A stretch of 64,000 nt of DNA. Origin: Kappaphycus alvarezii. Lineage: Eukaryota; Rhodophyta; Florideophyceae; Gigartinales; Solieriaceae. The stretch spans positions 185,824 through 249,823 of the forward strand of contig NADL03000547.1 in assembly GCA_002205965.3 (NCBI GenBank), in the 5' to 3' direction. Both the position numbers and the translations under genes were made by a program. The notes below the pieces were generated by a model. That model was not told the origin of the DNA. It saw only the letters and a program-made list of their open reading frames with translations, and did no database searches. Below are positions 1 through 11,835 of the stretch, one piece after another (within the stretch, counting starts at the first letter, position 1; every line of letters starts with the position of its first letter).

Positions 1-84
1 CTGTACTGTCAGGAGTGCAAGCGCAGCTTCGAGAGCCATTCGCATTTACAGCGCCACAAGGCAGGGAAAATCATCTTAAGGTAG
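1..84 (+). CDS. C-terminal end of a C2H2 zinc-finger protein, 5' part outside the window
   Basis: The frame is open from base 1 to a TAG at 82-84 (27 residues). It shows Cys-x2-Cys followed after 12 residues by His (CQEC...LQRH), the usual C2H2 knuckle, but no second histidine is found at the normal spacing before the stop. It is either the degenerate last finger of a host DNA-binding protein or the end of a transposon-carried zinc-finger ORF like the one at 22063-22778. A/T-rich sequence follows directly, as in a 3' UTR. Too little is present to name a gene. Confidence 0.5.
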   Translation: MYCQECKRSFESHSHLQRHKAGKIILR

Positions 85-430
85 TTTGCAATTAGATTTA
101 ATTAGATCCAATCTGGATGTTCGATCTTGTTCTGAGTAAATTAAAAATTGAATTATCAAATTAATCGTGATTCTTGCTTTAAAATTAAAAAAAGGGAAAT
201 TGAAAAAAACACAAATTGAAAAAAAAACAAATTGAAAAATCAAAAAAGTGTACAGTGAAAGGAAAAGCAAAAAGCAAAATAATATTAGGCCATTCAAAAC
301 AAAAAAGAACATACAGTGCTACAAAAAAAAGAACTAAAAAGGGGCCAATTTTTCGAAGCATTAAATCACCATTAATTTATACTTGCAAACCGGTATATTG
401 ATATGGTTTTCGGTCAAGGTATTAGACAGA
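85..430. other. A/T-rich non-coding stretch
   Basis: Strongly A-rich on the plus strand, with runs of 7 to 9 A around 185-240. The open frames here are low-complexity Lys-rich (+) or Phe-rich (-) and look non-coding. It could be the 3' UTR of the zinc-finger ORF or the degraded start of the copia element. It does not match the copia 3' LTR at 5126-5453. Confidence 0.5.
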
Positions 431-586
431 CACAGAGTTGCAACAATCTTTGGTGGACTGCGTCAAAGGTTATGTTGAGGATAGTTCCCTCGCTGGTGAT
501 GAATTAAGGGCTCGGTTACTTGAGGACTTCCCTATCCCAATGCTTTTCTCGGGATAAATTCTGAGTAATCCTCCATTATCCGCAAG

Positions 587-1760
587 TTGATTTTGTTTCT
601 CGCGGAACGCAATGTGCCAACTGTCCGCCATGAATCTGCTGTCCTTTCGAAGACTTTTGCGTCAACTATTTTTCGCAATGGTGACTTCAACAAAGCTTTA
701 AACCAAATTGATGCATATTTCAACTCTCTGCTTTCACCAACCGGATCACCGATTAGACTCGCCCCAAACCCGATACGTTCCACTCCAATGTCCACCCAAC
801 CCCTGCATCATCTGAAGACAAGGTCTCACACTACATGTCTATGCGCTTCAGAGAAGAAAATAAGAAATTTTCTGGAAGCCTAGCCGAATGTTGGAACGAG
901 TTCATAGCTGAGTACAAGTATGCTTGCCAAGATTACATGCTCAATGACGAAAAAAAGCTCAAGTATCTCCACCATATCCTTACAGGAAATGCGAAAAGAT
1001 TCTACATAACGAATATTGAAGGTGTGTATGAGCATTATTCTCAGCTCTAAAAGCTCTGGAAAGTGAGTATAACTCAGTCTCAAGACAAAACAGAATTGCT
1101 GCATACCTGCGCAATATTAGTGTCAGTCAGTATATTTCTCCCACTTGCACTGTAAATATGCTATCGAGAAAGTACACTAGGAGATCTCTAAGCTGACTCC
1201 CCAAGCACCACCTCACTGCCGCTCAGAAAGGCACAAGGCACAAGATTGAGTATCTTCAGTCCGCCGTTATTGGATTCTTCTGGGCTCGCGATCCTTGCAG
1301 CAGAGCAAATTCGGGTGACTTAAGTTATCAATCATTCTACAGTCAGCTCATTTCTGCCGCTCAATTCGAGCAGGAGGAGAAAGTTGGACGAATGAGAGAT
1401 CAGAGGAACCTACGTATGACATCAATCTCAGATGCAAGCCCTGCACTATGTAGCCGTCTTGCTGACACATTGTATACTGGACAACCTCAATACGGCCGTG
1501 ATCCGCGTTCTACCAAAACAATCGTCACGATGGTAACTTACGAAAAAACGACGCTTGCAGCATGAGGAAGAACAAACCTCGTGATGATATAGTTTGTTGG
1601 GGTTGTGGTAAAAGGGCCATATTCTTTCTCAATGTCGCCAATCAATGGCTGAGAATGTTGCTCGGAAGGTTCAATATTATCAGAGAAACTCATTTAGGAT
1701 CCGGCCAAGGCCACGAAACGTGTACTTTTCGAGCTCTGTCAGGAATTGGATCATGATGAT
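587..1760 (+). pseudogene. copia-1 gag with CCHC zinc knuckle
   Basis: The clearest gag-like segment is 835-1050, Trp/Lys/Tyr-rich and helical (KKFSGSLAECW... to ...NAKRFYITNI), as in UBN2-type copia gags. Downstream, near 1588-1640, a knuckle of form C-x2-C-x4-H-x4-C (CWGCGK then GHILSQC) is split by a one-base shift. Several stops lie between the two. Gag would form the retroelement particle and bind RNA through the knuckle. The start at 587 is uncertain; the frame from 587 to 883 may be only the N-terminal part. Confidence 0.6.
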
Positions 1761-1925
1761 CAATCAGTTGATGAAGAAATACTACCAGCTCAGGATTTTT
1801 CGGAGACATCAGTAGTGATGATGACATGGAAGAATCAGAAAATGGAAATTTGGACAATGATGACTCATTGTATGTTCCTGAACAGTTGTTTTCGCAAATT
1901 TCAGTTAGAGACCAACCGTTTTTAG

Positions 1926-3466
1926 ATGAAAAGGAATTTAACTAGGGGTACTCAAACAAGCCGAAGTGCTCCTAAAGTAAGGCAAACTGTAAGGGAACGC
2001 GACAAGCCTCTCATCTACAACATGAAACTGGTCCCTCTTCCACGGAAGCAAAGAAAAATGGAGAATGATTACATAAAGATACATAAGATTTTAACTGTCA
2101 AAAGCAGCAAATTGCCAAAACACTCCAATTCAGAGAAATTACACGGAATGTGTCTCGACACTGGTGCCCAAAAATCTGTGATCGGAAAATCACAAGCAAA
2201 GGCATATTGTAACCTAGCTGGGATTAAGATAAAACGTAAGCACGTGAAAACTGTTTACAAGTTTGGTGATGGAATCTTATTAAGTATTGCGCAGATTCCA
2301 ATTCGTATTCCAACGCCTGATGGCGCTTTTATCCCGCTACATGTCGATGTAGTTGATGCCAATATTCCATTTTTGATCGGATTAGAAGCTTTCGACAAAT
2401 TTAGACTTGTTGCCGCCAACGTTGACAACCTACTTGTCTCCGAAAGACACGGATGGACTATGCCTATCATACGCAAACACGGTCATCTTTACGTTGTATG
2501 GGATTTTTCTGAGATACTGTTCACAAAGTCTCAATTAAAGCGGCTCCATTTACATTTCTTCCATCCGTCTGCCTCAAAGCTCTACAATTTGGTTACCAGA
2601 GCTAGACCAGAGGAAGAAACGCCTGAGACGCGAGATTTAATTTAGGAAATATCCAAACAATGCCGTACATGCCAGCACTTTGAACCGAAACCCAGATTAT
2701 TCCAGGTTAGCACGCCCAATGGAATCATATTCAATCAATAGTTAGCTCTTGATATTATGTTTCTTGACAAAAACCCTGTACTTCATATCGTGGATACACA
2801 AACCCATTTCGGTATTGCTGTATTCTTACACAATCAAAGTACGGAATCTATTTGGAACTCTTTTCTTGAATGCTGGGCTACAATTTACACTGGATTCCCT
2901 GATTAAATGAAAGTGGACCAAGGCAGTCAATTCGTTTCCAAAACGTGGAAAATTTGGTAAAATCGAATGGAATCAAACTCAGTCTATCTGGAGTTGAAAG
3001 CCATAATTTTATTGGTTCCGGTGAACGTCACTATGATCCGTTACGCCGCATTTACCACAATATTCGCCATTCAGAGCCTGACGTTGAAATAGAACTCGCT
3101 CTACGTCTCGCTGTTAAGGCTATGACCGATACTATGAACCCAGAAGGACTGGTTCCATCGTTACTCGTCTTTGGGGTTTTGCCGAGGTTTCCGGCCATGA
3201 ATAGCGAACTTCCAAATCAAATGGAACGAATGAGAGCGCTCCAAATGGCAAGAGCTGAGATGGAAACTATCACCTCAGAACTCAGACTCAGAACCGCTCT
3301 GAACTCGCAGCTTCCAAACACTGCTCAACATGAACTTAATGTTGGAAGTAAAGTTTTAGTCTATCGTGAGAAGTCCAAACCTAAGTGGACAGGACCTTAC
3401 AAAATCACGAAAATTAATGACGGACAAGTCTTTATTGACAGAAATGGCGAGGAAGTGCAACACTAA
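1926..3466 (+). pseudogene. copia-1 protease and integrase
   Basis: The frame 1926-2645 begins with a linker and then an aspartic protease with LDTGAQKS near 2157. It continues into the integrase zinc-binding region: His-x3-His near 2555-2575 and Cys-x2-Cys (CRTC) near 2661-2674. After a stop at 2643 the catalytic core continues: first Asp (LALDIMFLD, about 2745), second Asp (KVDQGSQF, about 2915) and Glu (SGERHYD, about 3020) in a different frame (2945-3466). The C-terminal part ends in a small KPKWTGPYKI beta-barrel-like segment. Stops and at least two frameshifts make it a pseudogene. Confidence 0.8.
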
Positions 3467-3559
3467 CGCTCTCAAGTAAAACCTTATTTCGAAGATGCAT
3501 TTGAAACACTAGTCGAAGCTTTATATTCAACATTTTAAAGGGTATATTCTAAAAATCTC

Positions 3560-5087
3560 CAACTCATTGACGTCAATATCAATGAAGTTTTACACCCACG
3601 AGATCCCAGATCCAATTCTGCTGAGTTTCTGAAAGCGAAACAGAAAGAAATAGAAGGACTCGTTGAGAAAAATACCTGGAAAATCGTCGCTAAAGACGAC
3701 ATACCAAAGAATGCTAATATCCTCTCTGGAAGATTCGTTCTGTCAATCAAAAATAAGAATACTGACAAAGAGATGTATAAAGCACGGTTTGTAGTACAAG
3801 GTCATAGGTATAAAGAAATGAACTATCTCGTACATGACACTACGACTATACGCCAGCGTTCCACACCTTACTAGTTTCGATTGCTGCAATATTCGATTTC
3901 AGGATTTGGTCTCAAGACGTTAAACAGGCGTATTTACAGTCAGCACAAAGTCTGATGCGCAAAGTTTACCTTAGACCGACCAAGGACTTTGGATTACATG
4001 ATAATCAGTTACTCGAGTTACTTAAACCTCTTCACGGATTATCTGATTCAGGAGATTACTGGAATCGCACCATGAACTCCCACCTGAAGAAAGATCCAGG
4101 TATGACGCCAACTGACGGGGATCTCGCACTCTTCTCCAAGCACACAGACGGAGAACTTCAGGGATTAGTTGGAACATATGTGGACGATTCTCTACTCTGT
4201 GGAAACAATGAATTCGTTAAATTGTCCCAAAAGACTCTTGATAAGTTTGAATCGACAGAGAGGGAGTTCGATGACACTGTATTTGCAGGTGTCAGAGTCA
4301 AGAGAACTGATTATGGATTTGAGTTAAGTCAGGAACAGTACGTTAAGAAGTTACGCATTCTGCCGATGGACGCTTTATTTTCTGAATTCAGATCTTTAAG
4401 GCATAGATTGGCTTGGTTAACACATACAAAGCGTGAAATATGTTGTGCCGTTAATATGGCCGCGCAAGTAACTGATACGAAATTCTCAGTGGAAGCAATC
4501 AAGCAGTTGAACAAAGTTGTAAAGCATGTGCAGAACAACCCTAGTTCTTCGCTTAGGTATTACAAGTTGGATGAAGATTCTCTAAAGTTGAAAGTATACT
4601 CTGACTCGTCATTCGCAAAAAACGACGACAACACTTCTCAACTTGGTTACATTGTCTTGCTCACTGACAAGGCCGGGACTTGTAATGTGCTGAGTTATTC
4701 TAGTCACAAGAGTCGCAGAGTAACTAGATCAGTACTAGGCGCCGAAGTCTACGTTTTGCTGATGCCTTCGATATTGGATACATGATCAAGAACGACCTTG
4801 AATCCTTGCTTGGAATCAAAATTCCACTCTCGATGTTTACAGACTTCCAAAGTTTATTTGATGTTATCACCAAGTGTTCCTAAACCTTGGAAAAACGCCT
4901 CATGATTGATATTAGTTCCGTAAGAGATGCATATGCAAAGGAGGAAATATTAAATGTTGGATTTGTACGGACTGCGGAGAATCCCGCTGATGCCTTCACG
5001 AAGATCGCAAAGTGCCAGGCACTAACTTACGTACTGACAACAAGTAAGTGTGATCTACCTGTTCAGCAATGGGTAATTCGTGACTAA
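3560..5087 (+). pseudogene. copia-1 reverse transcriptase and RNase H
   Basis: An RVT_2-type RT starts near 3620 (KQKEIEGLVEKNTW) with the typical YKARFVVQGH block near 3780. After a break near 3840-3950 a long frame (3955-4785) carries the polymerase motif YVDD at 4176-4187. RNase H follows with YSDSS near 4591, the GAE block near 4740 and the third Asp near 4840 after a frame change. It ends in the copia-type tail ADAFTK near 4990. It would copy element RNA into cDNA. Frame breaks make it inactive. Confidence 0.85.
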
Positions 5088-5125
5088 GGATGGAGAAAAC
5101 AATAGGTCAGGGCAAAGAGAGGGGG

Positions 5126-5453
5126 TGTTAAAATACAGTGTACATATAGTTTATTTATGTACTATTTACAGTCCTTTAGGATAACTAATTTGCCCTTACT
5201 ACTATTTCTATCCTACGTAGTCTATATTTTCTCTATCCTATTGTACTGTTAGCGATGCCTGTTAGGACTTCTATAGTGTAAGGGTCACTAGGACCGTCCG
5301 CAGGACTATCCGCTTGGGAATGTAGCTAGTAGTGAGTAGATGTGCTAGAGAAAGTCGACGGCATCTACTGCCTATAAACGGCCTAGCGGCCTTGGGCACT
5401 GAAGTAAAAACCACAATCAACAATTTTATTCTCAACCTACCAACTGTTCTACA
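5126..5453 (+). repeat. 3' LTR of copia-1
   Basis: It starts TGTTAAAATA directly after a G-rich polypurine tract (5112-5125) and ends ...TTCTACA, giving TG...CA ends over 328 bp. A TATA-like CTATAAA sits near 5384 with a GC-rich stretch after it, as expected for the U3/R border. TGTTaAAATA is a common copia LTR start. The right edge is set by the CA dinucleotide only, because no 5' partner is available. Confidence 0.65.
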
Positions 5454-5490
5454 CTAGCAAAAACGTCTAACGTTTTTTTCAGACTCGCCG

Positions 5491-6555
5491 CTAACGCCGC
5501 CCGTCCGCTTTTTCTACTCTAACCCTTGAATTTTCTCGACAAGTAAAGTTACCCTTGCGTTGAATCACTTCTATACAGTGATTAGGCATAGACTTAGAAA
5601 GGCCATTATCGACACTTCTATTGATACGATTCCAGCAATCATTAATGCACTCTTCCAAGTCAGCGACACATGTAAATTGGCGCTGATTTCGGTAAACTTC
5701 GCGGGCCAAATTCCCCCAAATGTTCTGTATAGAATTCAAATCGGGAGATTTTGCAGGCCACGGTAAAGTATAGACATCATTGCCTTCTAAACAATCCTTT
5801 GTTATAATATTTCTATGCGTGGCTGCATTATCCCGCTAAAAAATAGATGTATCACCAACGTATTTGTCAGCAAACGGAAAAGACCTTCTTCTAGAACGTT
5901 ACAACACATTTTAGAATCCTGCTTCTCATTAATAAACACGATATTAGACATCACATAGTATAAAATAGCAGGCCAAAACATGGCAGATGATCTTCCTTGC
6001 CGATGTTTTGAAAAAACTTCCGGTTCTTTACGCAAATCGTACCAATATAAGGCAAATCTATCAGGGACATCTAAATTGAACTTCGTCTCATCACTAAATA
6101 TAACAACCTTCTAACCTGAGATGCCCCGAGTAAAACGTTCCTTAGGTTAATCATAACGTGCTTTTTTATGCTCCACAGTCATGGAAGGAACAGTTTTTTC
6201 TTCTTTTAATCCAAATGTACGCTTTCAGATATCAGCTGCTGTATGCGGCGAACGGAAACGGATAAATTGAGATTGGTTTGTAGCTCTGCTGGAGTGTATT
6301 TTCCTGTAGATGCATGCCTGAATAAAGCTCGCAGTTGAGTGTTCGATATCTCCTTCGGTCTGCTGAGCTTTCTAAAACTTTTTTCACTCCTTGGGCTGCA
6401 ATATAGTTGTGTACGGCTGTCATAGATTTTCCAATAAACTGTGCAATCTTTCGTTCTGGTTTCATTTGATGAAAAAGTGCCAAAACGCTTTCTTTATGGT
6501 TTTCAGTGAGAGCAGTAGATCTGTCCGTGGTTGAAGAGAGGTGGATGTTGGACAA
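5491..6555 (-). pseudogene. Tc1/mariner transposase, inactive
   Basis: Read on the minus strand, an N-terminal helix-turn-helix region (ALTENHKESVLALFHQM...AQFIGKSMTAVHNY, 6555-6380) is followed by the DDE core. The first Asp is in FSDETKFNLDVPD (near 6091), the second in DNAATH (near 5820-5836), and the last motif is SPDLNSIQNIWG. The usual Glu of IENLWG is Gln here (codon at 5725-5727), so the third catalytic residue is lost. The C-terminus (RINRSVDNGLSKSMPNHCIEV) is typical of the family. Several frameshifts lie between. Terminal inverted repeats were not found. Confidence 0.85.
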
Positions 6556-6559
6556 GGGT

Positions 6560-7229
6560 GCGAATAGAGAGGGGGCTACTGATTATGTCGGGTGGTTTTT
6601 AGAGGATGGTGTTTTTATATTGTATCAATCTGCTGTTGGCATTTTAATGTCTTGGCCCTACTTTTATTTCGTGCGAAAAAATTTGTGACCAAGAACAAGG
6701 GGTAACTACATGCTACGAGGTGTCGACTAGTTTCCTTCTTTGGCGTGGTTTGAAATGTTATTGGTAGTACTAAAAGTCCTCAAGTTTTATTATAAGCTGC
6801 GCGAAGTAGTTTTTGTGATGCGGTATACGAGGTGCTTGGTCCTATCTTTTTTTTCGGGGAGTGTATATAGGACGGTCAACCTTTTCATTACTCGCAATAA
6901 ACCAAACCAACCCTCAGTTGGATGGATTGGAACGATTTGAACTCTGAAGAAGTTAATGACATCAATGATGACATTGCTGACGCAGAGGGAGAGGAGGGAT
7001 GTGAGAAGGAGAACGGTGACGAGTAAGCGTAGGGTCAAGTGGGATTGGATTTACCAGGGTTATTGCAGTACCCATGTCTTAGGCAATCTAAGCACTGACC
7101 CAATTTACTCTATTTACCCAAATCAACCAACCCATTCAAGTGAACCAACCAGCCGCAATGTGCAAGTTAGTATGTTCCAGAGAACCTCTGTTCTCATGGT
7201 ATCTCCGTCCCTACGCAAGTTCGGCCTCT
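6560..7229. other. No recognisable gene
   Basis: Open frames of up to about 111 codons exist on the plus strand but read as T-rich or Pro/Ser-rich low-complexity sequence with no domain. The stretch separates the mariner remnant from a tandem-repeat tract. Confidence 0.5.
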
Positions 7230-7450
7230 TCCCTGTTATGTCTAGTTCCACCCTGTTCCCCCCATCTACCAGTCACCCATTTTATACCTAGTTCCACCCT
7301 GTTCCCACCAATCTACCAGTTATCCGTTTCAGTATAAACCCCTTTTTATACCAACCCATTCAAGTAAACCAACCTTGTTCCCCCCAATCTACCAGTCATC
7401 CGTTTCAGTATAAACCCCTTTTTATACCAACCCATTCAAGTAAACCCATT
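7230..7450. repeat. Short tandem repeats, units of about 50 and 75 bp
   Basis: Two units of about 75 bp (7308-7371 and 7384-7447) share a near-identical core from AATCTACCAGT through CCATTCAAGTAAACC. Upstream, a related unit of about 50 bp starting CTAGTTCCACCCTGTTCC occurs at 7239 and 7289 and ends in the same ATCTACCAGT. The array is C/T-rich on the plus strand and lies just 5' of the RT ORF, where a non-LTR element could have its 5' UTR. A promoter role is only an inference. Confidence 0.75.
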
Positions 7451-7529
7451 TTAACCAAACTATTCAATTTTTATGCCCACAAACGATACATGAGCTCAAC
7501 GGTTGGGAGTAAGATTCAAAATGGCCTTC

Positions 7530-9630
7530 ATTCCTACACATATCGGCCATGCCCGGAGTGCGGCGACAGGTTCTCAACCCCTCCTCGGTAGACTCCGCTC
7601 AAACCCACGCAACTTCGCTCCACTCCTCGAGCACCGTCTGCATCTCGTGTACCGAACGAGGTTACACCCCCTGAGGCAGCTTCAGCCTGAGCCAATCCAC
7701 CCGAACCACAGCCAATCCCGGATCCCACTCCTCCTCCGCCTTTGCCCACCACCGCTCCCTCATTGAGCGGCCCGGGGAGACAGCCGATTCCTCCCTTGCA
7801 CACAATTTGCACTACTTACATCCCGCTAGCGCAACACATACCGCGACGTGAACGTCAGCGGATTTCAAGGGAGCTAGCTCTTGTCCTTAGAGAATGCGGG
7901 GACGCACCACGTGTTTCTTCTCAAGCTGTGGAGGCATTCACCAAGTTGTTCCTATTCCCGTCCGCGATCCTTGCCAATCCCAAGCCCTCCACCCTCTCAA
8001 CACTCGTTCCGGGCACAGCATCAAATTCCTGTATTTTTTCTGAACGCATTCAACTGTGGCGTGATCGATAGTACGAAACTTTGATGCGAAGGGCAAACGC
8101 CCTGGCAACGTCCCGCCTTTTGCATAAGGCAACTGAAGAGGAGCAAGCGGAGATCAACAAATGGCGCGCTCTGAGGCTTGCAAAGGAGGGCGCTTACGGC
8201 AAGCCAGCGCGTGCGCTGGGATCTTTGGGGATCGCATGACCCTCCGCAGAGGTGGTTTCCATTCTTCGGGAGAAACACCCACAGCGCTCTCCGCCTACGG
8301 AGTCGTACCAACCCGCTTCCCCTGACTCGTTGCCGCCTTGCCCCCACTTCACTCCGGAACTTGTCCTCCGTTGCGTTCGGAGTTTTCCAAGGGGTAGCGC
8401 CGCAGGGGGATCCGGACTCCGCCCAAACCACCTCGTTGAGCTTTTACAGGTCCCACCAGTTGTCGATGGTGGACGAAGCTTGCTAGCTGCTCTAACTAGT
8501 GTGGTCAACTTGGTAGCCAACAGGAAGGGCCCCGGGGGCTATATCGGCATGGATCGCAGGTGCGCCGCTTACGGCACTTCTAAAACCGGACGGAGGAATC
8601 AGACCGATCGCCGTGGGCGAGAACTTACGTCGCTTGGTGGGAAGATGTGTGCTGACTCGCATTTCCGAAAAGGCTTCCGAATACTTTCAGCCACTACAGT
8701 TGGGAGTAGCAACGCCAGGAGGATCCGAGGCAGTTGTCCACGCTGTTCGGCGACTTCATGAGGAGCATGTCGAATTGGCAGAGTATGCACTGTTAACCGT
8801 TGACCTTCAAAACGCATTCAAACTGGTCATCCGAAGTGCGTTTTTGAAGGAGGTCGAGCAGAGGTTCCCGGAGCTCTTACCTTGGGTCAATTACACATAT
8901 GCGGTAAACCGGGGTCATCTGTGGTGTGGGGATGATATGCTCCGGAGCGTGGTGGGCGTGCAGCAAAGGGATCCTCTGCGACCACTTTTATTCTCCCATA
9001 TGCTGCAAAAGGTGAAGCGGGAACTAAAACCCCGCCTGGAAAATGTGGGCAACACCACAGGTAGCCCTTCTGTACTCCTTTAGCTGTGTTACTTGGACGA
9101 TGGGTACATAGTGGGTACCCAAGAAGCCATTCGAACGGCACTAAAGTTTCTCTGGTCCGCGGAGGTGCGCAGTTTGGGTTTACACCTTCGCATGGACAAG
9201 TGTGCCGTCTGGTGGCCAACCGCCCCCCCTCACCTGTTCAGCAGTCCCTCCTATGTGACCTTCGCCAGAACTATGACGCCGGGACAACAGTGCTCCGCGC
9301 GCCCATCGGGTCGGACTTATTCATGGAGCGCGAATTCTCAAAGCACGTCGCTTCGCTACAGCCTCTCCTCAAATCACTGTTAATCCTGGAGGACACTCAT
9401 GTGGCTCTCCACCTACTGCGGACCTGCTTTGGTGTGTGCCGGATCAACTACCTCTTACATTTAGTTCCTCCTCAGTCCACTCTGAAGGGAGCAACTGAAT
9501 TCGACACAATTGTTGAAGACACGCGGTGGGGGGTGATGGGCGGGGTTCTGGATGCAGACATTTCCGGGAATTACAACTTCCTATTGCGCCCAAAGGGCGC
9601 CCGAAGGGCGCACCTCCTGGCATGCCCTGG
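7530..9630 (+). pseudogene. Non-LTR-type reverse transcriptase, N-terminal and RT part
   Basis: An N-terminal half zinc finger (PCPECGDRF near 7550) leads into a Pro-rich linker (to about 7800), a helical segment (RRERQRISRELALVLREC), and the RT fingers (SAAGGSGLRPNHLVELL, RPIAVGENLRRLVGRC). The palm carries LTVDLQNAFK (near 8800), GVQQRDPLRPLLFS (near 8960) and YLDDGYIVG (near 9093). Conserved GD of the QQGDPLGP block is RD here. Frames change at about 8560-8620 and a stop lies near 9080. It breaks off near 9630 before the thumb and nuclease seen in other fragments of what looks like the same family at 37700-38396, 23180-23760 and 43679-44495. Confidence 0.8.
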
Positions 9631-9634
9631 TTGA

Positions 9635-10297
9635 CCAGTGCCTTACCAGTACCCTACCAGTGGCACTATATTTTCCGCAATTTCAGTTACTGACAATTGC
9701 CAAAGTTGCCATTATATTGCCACTACCATGCAATTGCCTACCAGTACTGGCCATTACTTCGTACTAGTACTGTACTGTACTGTACATTAGACCTTTGACA
9801 CAGTTGTTAGTGAAATGCGAGAATAATTAAAAGAATATTAAAAAAGACCATTTCAGTACCATAAAAGTAACTAGAAAAATACATTAAAACTACCAAACAA
9901 CTGTCCTATTAGAGGTATATGCTACCTTATCAAAATAAACTAAAGTCGAGTTCACGTGTCGAGTCATAGGAAAATGAACAGAATTTTCAATGAAATTTCT
10001 AAAAACATTTAAAGCATTATTTACAGCCGTCAAGTTAATTTTAAGATATTGGGTTAATGAATGTTAAAGATCTATTGGCATGATTCTTTGATATTTACGG
10101 GGTATTACGCAACAACGGACACCTATTGGCGCACTCGAATAGAAGAGAAAACGGCGAGAGATCAGATCCAGGAAATATTTTGCATGCCGCGATTTGCACC
10201 AATGAAAACTGACGTAATATGAAGCCGTTAAATGCTACGTAACGAGCACAAGCATACTTGTTCATTTACCGATAAACGGCTAGAAACCAAATCGGCT
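9635..10297. other. No gene; short-motif-rich sequence
   Basis: 9640-9780 is built of repeated ACCAGTA/ACTGTAC-type words and ends in a GTACTGTACTGTAC run. The rest is A/T-rich with no coding potential seen. It links the truncated RT to the hairpin before the IS630-like gene. Confidence 0.5.
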
Positions 10298-10351
10298 AGT
10301 ACTATTGTAGTTCTAGGCTAGAATCATCTAGCCTAGAACTACAGTAGTACT
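10298..10351. repeat. 54-bp near-perfect hairpin
   Basis: The left arm starts AGTACTATTGTAG and the right arm ends CTACAGTAGTACT. The 25-bp arms pair with a single mismatch around a 4-base loop (ATCA). It lies 61 bp upstream of the ATG of the IS630-like transposase. It could be a foldback end, a miniature element or a regulatory palindrome; only the symmetry is certain. Confidence 0.85.
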
Positions 10352-10411
10352 CTTAATTACCCTTAACGCCACATCCTTTCTATTGCATCTATCCCAAACA
10401 GCTCATTTACC

Positions 10412-11835
10412 ATGTCACGAGGACGCTCCAAGAAGACCATTCGCAAGACGGTAAGACACTCAAAAATATCTAAGCCTCTCCCGCAAATGATATGAGACGT
10501 TCAATGCTTTTTTGAATCAGGGAAGACCGGGAGAAACATGGTGGCGCAGGGAACGGCCACGACCACACGCGTTTCCGAAATGACTCGCGCAGTTGACATG
10601 TCAAGCCGATTTCAACAAGTTTCCTACTGACTCTACAATCATTTGAGAAAAACTCCCCACACTACTTGATACTTTCATTTCCATCATAAGGCTACTTATT
10701 CGAGATTTGATTCTAAACGAAGAACGATTAACTTCAATTCATTTGTTGAACGAGAGTCTTTTAAATGGACAATTTAACTGTAGGGAGGATTTAATTGAAA
10801 CTGATAGGCCAATTTGGACGTGGAGCCGGAGCTCGCGTCGACGGTTTATGAGGTCCTCAGCATTTACGTATGAAAAAAGAAGATCTCACTATGAGTATAC
10901 CAAGGAACGTCACGATATTATCAATATGAGGGATGAATATCCGGAATGGATCAAGAGGTAACGATCAAAAGGATTTCGCATATTCTACCAAGACGAAACA
11001 TGGGTCTTTAAAAACATGGCTGCGTCAAGAGTATGGCAGGGAAACGCTCTGAACGACTCGTATAATGTGGACTACAAAGTACCGTCAGGGCCGGAAGATA
11101 GGTCTATTTTGTCCCATCTGAGCTCATCTGAAACTGGACTTTTGTCTTGGTGATTACTATTGTTTACTGGACGAAAGCGGGAAGACCCAGACTTTCACTC
11201 TGGAATGAACTCTATTGCGTTTTGCGAATGACTTGAGCAAACTGTGTTTCCCAAACTGCAATCTGATGGGGCAAAGTGTGTGGTTGTGTAAGATAGAGCA
11301 AAGTATCATATGATTCTCATTGATGAAACGGGTCCCCTTTGGCTTCGGGAACAAGGGTTGAATAATTGAAACCGCTAAGCAATCGGAAGAAGTGCCAGAG
11401 GACTGGCTAATTGTTTGGTGGCGGAAGAAGACGAAGGACCAACTCTTGGCGCGCTTGATGACTGTTGCTACGACTCCTAAATATCAAGTGCAAGCCATTG
11501 CTGACAAATTTTCTGCCGATGGGTTTGAGATCAAGATCTTATTCCTTCCTGTTGAGCACCCAGATCTGAACCCTATTGAAATGGTTTGTGGAAGTGTCAA
11601 AAGGACGCTGTCGTGCGGTAATATGACGTTTAATTTGAAAGATGTTAAGCACACGACAAGGTTGGAAATGGATAACTGCACCCCGGAGTGTTTTCGACGT
11701 TACTGCTCCCATGCCATGCAGGAAGAGGAAAAGTACAGGAAAATAGTTTGCATTTTGGATGATGTTGGCAGTGAGAGTGACTCTGGTTTGGATGTTGATT
11801 ATGAGCTTTCGGATGGAAGTAGTTCAGATTTATGA
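10412..11835 (+). pseudogene. IS630/Tc1-like DDE transposase with a possible intron
   Basis: An ATG at 10412 opens a basic N-terminus (MSRGRSKKTIRKT), then GTAAGA at 10451 and TCAG ending at 10520 fit a 70-nt intron. The following exon does not run cleanly into the rest, so decay is present. The core shows FYQDETW (first Asp, near 10990), CVVV-stop-DRAKYH (second Asp, near 11280) and HPDLNPIEM (Glu, near 11560). The final intact frame 11392-11835 ends in an acidic Ser/Asp-rich tail. The motif set and the WWRKKTKDQL block are those of IS630/Tc1-superfamily transposases found in diverse eukaryotes. Confidence 0.75.

Larger units (their letters stand above)
431..5453 (+). mobile_element. Ty1/copia retrotransposon (copia-1), decayed, 5' LTR not found
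   Basis: The order gag, zinc knuckle, protease, integrase, RT, RNase H, with integrase before RT, is diagnostic of Ty1/copia. A purine tract (5112-5125) precedes a 328-bp 3' LTR. No matching 5' LTR occurs upstream, so the left end is truncated or diverged; the left boundary given is approximate. Many stops and frameshifts make it non-autonomous. Remnants of the same lineage, with similar integrase and RNase H spacing, recur at 13760-15180 (+) and 54740-57252 (-). Confidence 0.85.

Noticed and set aside
76..312. A hydrophobic minus-strand membrane protein of 78 residues
   Set aside because: It is the Phe/Leu-rich reverse reading of A-rich sequence with no start context or conserved features.
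7230..7450. A CRISPR-like array
   Set aside because: Only two to four units of unequal length with no constant-length spacers, in a eukaryotic transposon context.
7534..8520. Minus-strand Gly/Ala- and Arg-rich ORFs opposite the RT gene
   Set aside because: They are antisense shadows of GC-rich RT coding sequence; the plus strand carries the conserved RT motifs.
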